Shown: one piece after another, positions 24,706 to 30,154 of the stretch
Numbering within the stretch: position 1 is the stretch's first letter
Layout of the letters: each line of letters starts with the position of its first letter
NCBI GenBank assembly: GCA_021151485.1
Contig: JAGKXB010000026.1
Location: 1-30,154 of the forward strand
DNA from: Oxalobacteraceae bacterium
Lineage (GTDB): Bacteria; Pseudomonadota; Gammaproteobacteria; Burkholderiales; Burkholderiaceae_D
Length of the DNA: 30,154 nt
Reading direction: 5' to 3'
Notes under the pieces: model-generated
Told to the model about the DNA's origin: nothing
What the model saw: the letters and a program-made list of their open reading frames with translations, nothing else
Databases searched by the model: none
Position numbers and translations under genes: made by a program

Positions 24706-25878
24706 ATGGCTACGAATATTATAAAGGATTCGGAAAAAACGTTTTCTAGCCCGTTGTTTGCTTTGTATTTCATTTCATTACTATCTGGATTTTCCATGGG
24801 TATCTTTAACCCGTTGATATCTATTTTAATGAAACAGCATGGCGTAGACGAAGTATTGATAGGTGCCAATGCAAGTGCGTATTACTTGTCCATCGCAGTA
24901 TTTTCGCCTCTTGCAGGCGTATTGATCCGTCGTTGGGGAATTCATTGGATAATTTTCACGGGGATTTTTATCACCGCAATAGCGACCACAATGTTTCCAT
25001 TGACTGATCAGGTTACAAACTGGTTTTTGCTTCGGATTCTGATGGGTGTGGGGATTTGCCTGTACATGGTTGCGGGGCAAACTGGATTAAATTTATACGC
25101 AAACTCTAAAAAGCGTGGTGTTATCGTGGCTCTACATGGGGCTGCTTTTGGCGTTGGCTTTATTATCAGTCCGCTGATAGGGTCATTTCTCTATGCACAT
25201 TACCCAGAATATGCATTCGTATTTGGAAGTTGTGTTATCTCTTTGGGGATTCTTGTTGTATTTGCGTTAGATAAAACGCTACAGGAAGAGAAATACCTTG
25301 ATGCCCTAAATGTTTTCAAAAAGGTGCAAATAGCCTTATCGGGAGTGTTTATATACGGTGCACTTGAGGGCATTGTTGTTACTTTGCTGCCAGTATATTT
25401 AATCAATCAATCTTTACCGGTAGAAATATCTTCCTTGCCATTACCGCTGTTTATGATTGCATCTGGCCTGGGAATGATTCCGGTGTCCTACTTTGGTGAC
25501 AAGTATGGGCATTGGAAAATATTGCTGGTATCTGCGCTCGTTGGAATGGGCACACTGTTTCTTATGCTCACTATTGACTACGTTCATGCGATTACAGTGG
25601 GCGCAGTTTTATTGGGCTTAAGTGTGGGAACCTTTTTTCCGGTAACTCTTGCGATGATTGGCAATCAATTATCCAAATCGGAAATGCCGACGGGCAGCGC
25701 TTTGTTTACTGCATCGTTTAGTTATGGTTGCGCCGCTGGTCCATTTGTAGCATCCGTTTTAATGTCTTTATTGGGTGATAAACACATCTTTAGTCTAATC
25801 ATCATTCTGCTGCTGCTTCTGGCGATTAACATGCTGGTCAAATCGTCTGATCGACTTCAGCTTTCGGCAAATAAATAG
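24706..25878 (+). CDS. Major facilitator superfamily transporter
   Basis: This protein of about 390 residues has twelve hydrophobic helices in two groups of six around a short central loop (near DKTLQEEKYLDAL). It has the loop 2-3 signature region LAGVLIRRWGIHW and a matching FGDKYGHWK in the second half, both typical of MFS drug-efflux relatives. I prefer ATG at 24706 because AAGGA at 24691-24695 is 10 bases upstream; ATG at 24697 lies only one base after that site and would add three residues. The gene follows the barrel gene after a few bases and precedes the flavoenzyme by 8 bases. It probably exports a product, intermediate or toxic shunt compound. As the second exporter in the cluster, it may serve self-protection; this is inference. 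Confidence 0.88.
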   Translation: MATNIIKDSEKTFSSPLFALYFISLLSGFSMGIFNPLISILMKQHGVDEVLIGANASAYYLSIAVFSPLAGVLIRRWGIHWIIFTGIFITAIATTMFPLTDQVTNWFLLRILMGVGICLYMVAGQTGLNLYANSKKRGVIVALHGAAFGVGFIISPLIGSFLYAHYPEYAFVFGSCVISLGILVVFALDKTLQEEKYLDALNVFKKVQIALSGVFIYGALEGIVVTLLPVYLINQSLPVEISSLPLPLFMIASGLGMIPVSYFGDKYGHWKILLVSALVGMGTLFLMLTIDYVHAITVGAVLLGLSVGTFFPVTLAMIGNQLSKSEMPTGSALFTASFSYGCAAGPFVASVLMSLLGDKHIFSLIIILLLLLAINMLVKSSDRLQLSANK

Positions 25879-25886
25879 GTGGGAAA

Positions 25887-27044
25887 ATGAACGCTCCTGA
25901 AGGAAATATCATTAATCGTAGAAATTTTCTGAAGCTAACGCTGGCCGGTGTAGGTACATCCGCTGTCGGTTTGTATCTATTTTGTGAGGAAGGTGACGCT
26001 GTTAATTATTCTGACCCTGCATATTTGTATTGGAATAAATTTACGCAAGGCGGGTTAAATTTGGAGAATTATCTAATTCTGTGTGGATCATTGGCTCCCA
26101 GTGCACACAATACCCAGCCTTGGAAGTTTTCGATCAAGGAAAAGGAAATTAGTGTGTTTGCCGACCATAATCGCAGCCTTGGAAGTGCAGATGCTCAGCA
26201 CAGAATGATTCTGATATCAGTTGGATGCGCACTGGAAAATATTAAAGTGGCTGCTAATCAATTGGGATATCGGGCAGATATTTCGCTAGCTCCCGGCGCC
26301 GAATTTGAAAAAACAGGAATATGTGCCAAGGTAAGTCTTGTATCAGAAGATCAGCCTGGTGGAAATCCCCTTTTCGATTCAATTTTCAAGCGGCAAACAA
26401 CCCGTTCACCTTATCTTGCAGAACCCACACCTGAAATTGTCAAGTCATCAATGATGGGACTTAATGATTTTTCAAATGTTTCTCTGCGCTGGTTTGACGA
26501 TAGTGCTGATCTTGCATCAATGGCAGAAATTAATAGTGCTGCTTGCGTGTCGTTCACTAAAGATGACTCTGCGTATCTTGATAGTTTGAAATGGTGGCGC
26601 TACTCGCGCGAAGAAATTCTTAAAAAGCGCGATGGCATTTCAATATTTACATCGGCCGCGCCTGCAGCGATAAAACAGTATTTTCAGTATGGCGTATCAC
26701 CTGAGGATATGGCGGGCGAGTTTGGGAGGCAAGGTGAAATTGACTTGATGAACAACCTGTTTTCTTCCACGCCTTTGTGGGGGGTAATTACCGCCAGCGA
26801 TGTCAGTAACATCTCAAGGTTGCAGTCTGGGCAATTATTTGAACGTATTTTCCTTGATGCAACACGACAAGATTATCGTATTCAGGCTGTTAATTATGTG
26901 TCCGAGCAACAAGAGTACGCGAGTAAGTTTAAGGAATTGTTTCGTATTCCCAATACGGATGAGTTGTTGATGGTGTTCAGAATGGGTAAGGCTGAGTTGT
27001 GTGAAAAATCAGTCAGGTTACCTCTGAGCGACATCATTGTTTAA
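25887..27044 (+). CDS. Tat-exported nitroreductase-family (Acg-like) flavoenzyme
   Basis: This 385-residue protein begins with a twin-arginine leader: Arg11-Arg12 in NRRNFLK, followed by a hydrophobic stretch to about residue 32. The motif LAPSAHNTQPWKF (69-81) is the FMN-binding signature of nitroreductase-family proteins, and the overall layout resembles the Acg-like branch. That branch binds FMN but often lacks classical nitroreductase activity. Tat export implies that it folds with its cofactor in the cytoplasm and then works in the periplasm or anchored to the membrane. No clear AxA cleavage site follows the leader, so an uncleaved anchor is possible. The start has a poor ribosome site (GGTGGG upstream) and lies 8 bases after the MFS gene, consistent with coupling. 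It may oxidise or reduce the cluster product late, outside the cytoplasm. The substrate is unknown. Confidence 0.8.
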   Translation: MNAPEGNIINRRNFLKLTLAGVGTSAVGLYLFCEEGDAVNYSDPAYLYWNKFTQGGLNLENYLILCGSLAPSAHNTQPWKFSIKEKEISVFADHNRSLGSADAQHRMILISVGCALENIKVAANQLGYRADISLAPGAEFEKTGICAKVSLVSEDQPGGNPLFDSIFKRQTTRSPYLAEPTPEIVKSSMMGLNDFSNVSLRWFDDSADLASMAEINSAACVSFTKDDSAYLDSLKWWRYSREEILKKRDGISIFTSAAPAAIKQYFQYGVSPEDMAGEFGRQGEIDLMNNLFSSTPLWGVITASDVSNISRLQSGQLFERIFLDATRQDYRIQAVNYVSEQQEYASKFKELFRIPNTDELLMVFRMGKAELCEKSVRLPLSDIIV

Positions 27045-27076
27045 TTAGTTATTGAGTGTGAAGGATTATTGAAGCT

Positions 27077-28036
27077 ATGAGTAGAAAGGTTACATTTTTA
27101 TTTTCTGGTCAAGGTTCGCAGTACTATCAGATGGGACGCGAACTTTACATGGGGTTGCCAGCATTTAAGGAGCAGGTCGATTGGTTTGAAGAGGTTTTTA
27201 AAGCGAAGACAGGTTTCTCTCTTGTGGAAAAGTTGTATGGGCAGGGTGCATCGGAGGGAGAACAATTTGATGATCTACGTTTTACACATCCTGCACTCTT
27301 TGTTATTCAGTACGCCCTTGCTATGGCCCTAATTGCAGATGGTATTCGACCATCCCGATTAATCGGCTTGAGTCTTGGTGAATGCGTTTCCATGGCTGTC
27401 GGTGGAGTCGTTTCTCCGGAAGAGATGCTCGATACTTTAATCAAGCAAAGTAACCTTTTGGAGCGTGAGTGCTCGACGGGTGGAATGATTGCAGTTCTCA
27501 AAGGTGCCGATTATTTTTATGAGAATCAGGAAATCTTTGAGGGTTGCGAGTTGGCAGCGGTTAATATGCCGAAGTTAATTTGCGTGTCAGCAAAAAACCA
27601 AACGCTGGATAATGCAGAAAAAATATTGCGTGCAAATAATGTTGTTCATGAGCGACTACCTCTGCGGCAACCTTTTCATAGCGTTCACCTGGAACCTTTG
27701 CGGGAAAGGTTTATTAGCATATTTTCCAATGTGAAGTTTAAGGAACCCCATACTGAAATTGTATCAGCTATGTCTACAACTAATAGCGATAACTATAACG
27801 CGTTGCATATGTGGCGCGTTAAGCGGAATCCCATAATGTTTTATCAAACTATGCAGGGGTTAGCGCCTGATGGGGATATGATCTATGTTGATCTGGGGCC
27901 TTCGGGATCCTTGGCTAACTTTGTAAAATATAGTTTGCCCGAACAATCATATCGCACCATATTTCCAATTATGTCTCCCATGGGGAGAACGTTCAAAAAT
28001 TATGAAGCGTGTAAAAATAGTTTAATCCAACAATGA
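27077..28036 (+). CDS. Discrete AT-fold protein, probable acyl hydrolase (PedC-like)
   Basis: This 319-residue protein has the full acyltransferase fold: GQGSQ near the start, nucleophile Ser99 in GLSLGE, and His201 in QPFHS. Two differences from malonyl-ATs are visible. The His of GHSxG is Leu98. The Arg that binds the malonyl carboxylate (Arg117 in E. coli FabD) aligns with Ser125, counted from the shared GGM motif. Trans-AT clusters often encode an AT paralogue of this kind that hydrolyses stalled acyl chains from carrier domains, and this is my preferred role. An acyltransferase with a non-malonyl substrate, perhaps loading the starter, is the main alternative. It lies 32 bases after the flavoenzyme and 19 bases before the canonical AT. 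Confidence 0.8.
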   Translation: MSRKVTFLFSGQGSQYYQMGRELYMGLPAFKEQVDWFEEVFKAKTGFSLVEKLYGQGASEGEQFDDLRFTHPALFVIQYALAMALIADGIRPSRLIGLSLGECVSMAVGGVVSPEEMLDTLIKQSNLLERECSTGGMIAVLKGADYFYENQEIFEGCELAAVNMPKLICVSAKNQTLDNAEKILRANNVVHERLPLRQPFHSVHLEPLRERFISIFSNVKFKEPHTEIVSAMSTTNSDNYNALHMWRVKRNPIMFYQTMQGLAPDGDMIYVDLGPSGSLANFVKYSLPEQSYRTIFPIMSPMGRTFKNYEACKNSLIQQ

Positions 28037-28055
28037 CGTTTAAAGGAGCTAGTAA

Positions 28056-28937
28056 ATGTTGACTTATGTATTTCCCGGGCAAGGATCACAGTTTAAAGGT
28101 ATGGGAGCAGATCTGTTTGATGATTTTAAAACGCTGAGTGGCATCGCCGATGAAGTGCTGGGGTATTCCCTCAGTGAACTCTGTGTGAATGATCCGATGA
28201 ATCAACTGAATAAAACGCAGTTTACTCAACCGGCTATTTATGTTGTTTCTGCGCTCAGCTATCTCAAGTGGTATGAGGAATCCAGCCGGAAAGCTGATTA
28301 TTTAGCCGGGCATAGCTTGGGTGAATACGGTGCGCTGTTTGCGGCAGGTGCATTTGATTTTGAGACTGGCTTGAAGCTGGTTCAAAAAAGAGGCGAGCTA
28401 ATGGGAAAAGCAAACAGTGGTGGTATGGCGGCTGTGTTGGGTATATCCGTTCAGGATATTAACAGCATTCTGCGCGACAATAATTTTACAAATATTGATG
28501 TTGCTAATTTAAATTCAATTACTCAAACGGTGTTGTCGGGAGATTTGGCAGAAATTAACGCGGCCGCTAAAGTGTTTGAACGCCACAAGGCGCGTTATAT
28601 TGTGTTACCAGTCAGTGCCGCCTTTCACTCACGGTATATGAACGATGCAAGGAAGGAGTTTGAGGTTTTTTTGGATAAGTTTACCTTCGGTCCATTGACT
28701 GTCCCCGTAATTTCTAATGTAACTGCACGTCCACATGCTAGTGATAGCCTGAAATTGTACCTTGGTGATCAAATTACAAACTCAGTGCGGTGGTTGGATA
28801 CTATTCACTATTTGTTGGATCAAGGTGCGTTTGAGTTCAAAGAAATGGGGCCCGGCAACGTATTAACAAAACTGGTTGACTCAATAAAATTGACGCACAT
28901 GAGTGTAAGTTCTGAATTTAGTCGACAAGTTGCCTAG
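28056..28937 (+). CDS. Trans-acting malonyl-CoA:ACP acyltransferase
   Basis: This 293-residue protein is a discrete malonyl-transferase that should charge all carrier domains of the AT-less assembly line. All FabD-type residues can be seen: Gln9 (FPGQGSQ), nucleophile Ser87 (GHSLGE), Arg112 (QKRGELM), His191 (AAFHSRYM) and Gln239. Arg112 supports malonyl rather than simple acyl specificity. The start follows AAAGGAG at 28042-28048 with a 7-base gap. It is the last gene of the apparent operon. A housekeeping FabD is less likely because no fatty-acid synthesis genes surround it. Confidence 0.92.
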   Translation: MLTYVFPGQGSQFKGMGADLFDDFKTLSGIADEVLGYSLSELCVNDPMNQLNKTQFTQPAIYVVSALSYLKWYEESSRKADYLAGHSLGEYGALFAAGAFDFETGLKLVQKRGELMGKANSGGMAAVLGISVQDINSILRDNNFTNIDVANLNSITQTVLSGDLAEINAAAKVFERHKARYIVLPVSAAFHSRYMNDARKEFEVFLDKFTFGPLTVPVISNVTARPHASDSLKLYLGDQITNSVRWLDTIHYLLDQGAFEFKEMGPGNVLTKLVDSIKLTHMSVSSEFSRQVA

Positions 28938-28986
28938 GCGAATGAAACTTCTGACGACTTTTTTTAATCTGAAGTGGGGCCTTTAA

Positions 28987-29014
28987 TTGAGCTGCAACTT
29001 GCCTTATGTATACT
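28987..29014 (+). promoter_or_regulatory. Candidate sigma-70 promoter for lipoprotein gene
   Basis: TTGAGC (28987-28992) and TATACT (29009-29014) are separated by 16 bases and lie about 60 bases before the start at 29075. This would make the lipoprotein gene a separate transcription unit. In the gap after the AT gene (28938-28986) I see only a weak stem, ACTTC/GAAGT, around a T-run, and no clear terminator. Confidence 0.5.
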
Positions 29015-29074
29015 GCCTCGGCTTTTCTAGTGCCAATCATTATTGTGTTCTCAAAGGTTTGATAAGGAGCGTGT

Positions 29075-29416
29075 ATGTTGTCTTCTAAAGTTGTAAAAAT
29101 TATTCCATTGATAGCTTTTATGGGGCTTTGTTCATGTGCTACTCGCCCGGATAAAATTGCGGCAACTAATTTACCGCAGGATAAATATCAAACACATGAA
29201 TGTTCTCTGCTTGAGTCTGAGTTGAAAAATGCCCAGTCCGAACTTGCAGTTGCGACAGAAAAGCAAAACTCCGCTGCCAATAAGGATGCCTGGTTGCTGA
29301 TATTATCGATTGTGCCTCTTAGCAAGGTTACTGGTGATTATGAAGAGGAGGTCGCTAATTGGAAGGGTGAAGTAAACGCTATTGAGTCGGCGAAGCAGAA
29401 AAAAAAATGCGCATGA
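29075..29416 (+). CDS. Small lipoprotein of unknown function
   Basis: This 113-residue protein has a short basic N-terminus, a hydrophobic segment and a lipobox-like LCSC with the acylated Cys at residue 21, so it is probably membrane-anchored on the periplasmic side. The mature part has a polar, possibly helical stretch (CSLLESELKNAQSELAVATEKQ) with heptad-like spacing, a short hydrophobic patch (WLLILSIVPLS) and a Lys-rich end with a terminal Cys. AAGGAG at 29064-29069 sets the start. It is followed by a bidirectional terminator and has its own promoter candidate, so it is probably not part of the PKS operon. I do not recognise its family. Confidence 0.75.
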   Translation: MLSSKVVKIIPLIAFMGLCSCATRPDKIAATNLPQDKYQTHECSLLESELKNAQSELAVATEKQNSAANKDAWLLILSIVPLSKVTGDYEEEVANWKGEVNAIESAKQKKKCA

Positions 29417-29448
29417 AGCGCTGTGCAGCTTAGGAGATCTACTCCGTA

Positions 29449-29491
29449 GGTGGCACAAAAAGACCGCAGCAGCGGTTTTTTTCGTGCCACC
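29449..29491. terminator. Bidirectional intrinsic terminator
   Basis: An outer stem GGTGGCAC (29449-29456) / GTGCCACC (29484-29491) encloses an inner hairpin ACCGC (29463-29467) / GCGGT (29472-29476) with loop AGCA. The inner hairpin is followed by a T-run (29476-29482) on the + strand and, read on the - strand, by a T-run from the A-rich 29457-29461. It lies between converging genes and would end both. Confidence 0.8.
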
Positions 29492-29500
29492 AATAGAATA

Positions 29501-30154
29501 TTAATAAACTAGCGTCTGTATTGCATGCGCCGGAATAGTGACATTGGTTTCCTGCGTGCCTATGTAATAGCGGTAGGCTACAGCTGCGTTGCTATTGTTC
29601 ATTACGACAGTTGCGAGTTTGTTATCCGCATTGATAAAGGATGTGGTTTGCAACACACTGCGGCTGGCGATGGCGCTGATACGCTGGGCAGCTGGTTTGA
29701 TAAATTTGGAGAAGTGCCCCAGGTAGTAATAACTGGGTGTGTAAATTAATTCTCCTTTACCGTCTGCGTGAATGGGTGAGAAGCAGAAGTTGCCAACGTG
29801 GTTGGGGCCGCCTTTGTCGTCCAGCAAAATATTCCAGTCAGTCCAGGCAACCGCTCCCGCATTGAAATCGTTAATCAATGAATCGCCATAGCGTTCGCCG
29901 TTGGGCCAGTATTGGTAGCGTTCCGGATTAAATTTTTCTACGGTAGCTTCGGTGAGCATCAAGTTGATGTTTGGATAAGCCTTGCCGACCTCAGCAACGT
30001 TGTTATACATAGGTTGGCCACCGGCCCAGGTTTCGTACCAGTGAAAGCCGATACCCCACACATATTTCGCGGCTTCCGGGTCGCTCATAATGGTATGGGC
30101 GCGATGGGTAATTAAATCGCGGTTGTGATCCCATACGATAATTTTTTTATCGCC
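29501..30154 (-). CDS. Partial glycoside hydrolase family 30 enzyme (C-terminal part)
   Basis: The reading frame stays open to the right edge of the window, so the 217 residues seen are the C-terminal part; the ATG at 30088 is internal. The edge segment IIVWDHNRD and the following DPEAAKYVWGIGFHWYE are typical of GH30 beta-glucosidases and endo-1,6-beta-glucanases. The Glu in LMLTEA is the expected nucleophile. The acid/base Glu lies outside the window. The C-terminus is a beta-rich segment ending in AIQTLVY, matching the family's beta-sandwich. The enzyme is probably exported and acts on beta-glucans, but the signal peptide would lie outside the window. It points to a polysaccharide-degrading lifestyle and is not functionally linked to the PKS operon. 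Confidence 0.9.
   Translation of the reverse strand, partial: GDKKIIVWDHNRDLITHRAHTIMSDPEAAKYVWGIGFHWYETWAGGQPMYNNVAEVGKAYPNINLMLTEATVEKFNPERYQYWPNGERYGDSLINDFNAGAVAWTDWNILLDDKGGPNHVGNFCFSPIHADGKGELIYTPSYYYLGHFSKFIKPAAQRISAIASRSVLQTTSFINADNKLATVVMNNSNAAVAYRYYIGTQETNVTIPAHAIQTLVY

Noticed and set aside
28936..28990. Terminator after the last AT gene
   Set aside because: Only short stems (ACTTC/GAAGT, AGGC/GCCT) with the T-run inside the loop rather than after the stem; not a standard intrinsic terminator.
29525..30115. Plus-strand open frames opposite the GH30 gene
   Set aside because: The minus strand encodes a recognisable GH30 sequence throughout; the plus-strand translations resemble nothing.
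1..30154. tRNA, rRNA, CRISPR arrays, insertion sequences or attachment sites
   Set aside because: No cloverleaf-like sequence, regularly spaced repeats, transposase motifs or terminal inverted repeats were noticed by eye. The only long repeats are homologous PKS domains.

Overview
The window holds a compact trans-acyltransferase (trans-AT) polyketide synthase / nonribosomal peptide synthetase (PKS-NRPS) cluster that appears complete. It is transcribed entirely on the + strand from about 270 to 28937 and is followed by an unrelated lipoprotein gene and the 3' end of a converging glycoside hydrolase family 30 (GH30) gene. Moderate GC content (about 45% by eye), Gram-negative envelope proteins (an RND exporter, a LolA-like carrier, a beta-barrel ending in Phe, a Tat signal, a lipobox) and the GH30 glucanase all fit a gammaproteobacterium. 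A polysaccharide-degrading Cellvibrio-like lineage is possible, but the sequence alone does not prove it.

Layout. 270-2618 is an MMPL/RND exporter with a TTG start. 2844-11708 is a 2954-residue PKS: KS1-DH1-KR1-ACP1-ACP2 / KS2-DH2-ACP3-ACP4 / C-terminal docking tail. 11710-22473 is a 3587-residue PKS-NRPS: docking helix / KS3-KR2-ACP5 / KS4-ACP6 / C1-CP7-A-C2. 22522-25878 is a trafficking block: LolA-like periplasmic protein, DUF1302-like outer-membrane barrel and MFS transporter. 25887-27044 is a nitroreductase-family flavoenzyme with a twin-arginine leader. 27077-28937 holds two discrete AT-fold proteins, one resembling an acyl hydrolase and one a canonical malonyl-AT. No gene is seen in 1-269. 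29075-29416 is a small lipoprotein with its own promoter candidate. 29449-29491 is a bidirectional terminator shared with the partial GH30 gene (29501 to the right edge, - strand).

How the genes could work together (inference). The malonyl-AT charges the seven carrier domains in trans, and the second AT-like protein may clear stalled chains. The line performs up to four elongations. It then joins a chain held as a beta-ketoacyl thioester on ACP6 (KS4 has no reductive domain) to an amino acid whose ten-residue adenylation code reads DVWHASLIDK, one position from the common serine code. There is no thioesterase or reductase; the line ends in a condensation/epimerization-like domain placed directly after the A domain, so the release step is unusual. 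The RND pump, LolA-like carrier and outer-membrane barrel form a possible path across the envelope, and the Tat-exported flavoenzyme could modify the product outside the cytoplasm. Together these suggest a lipid-like acyl-serine product that is exported or placed in the outer membrane. I do not recognise the assembly line as any known pathway.
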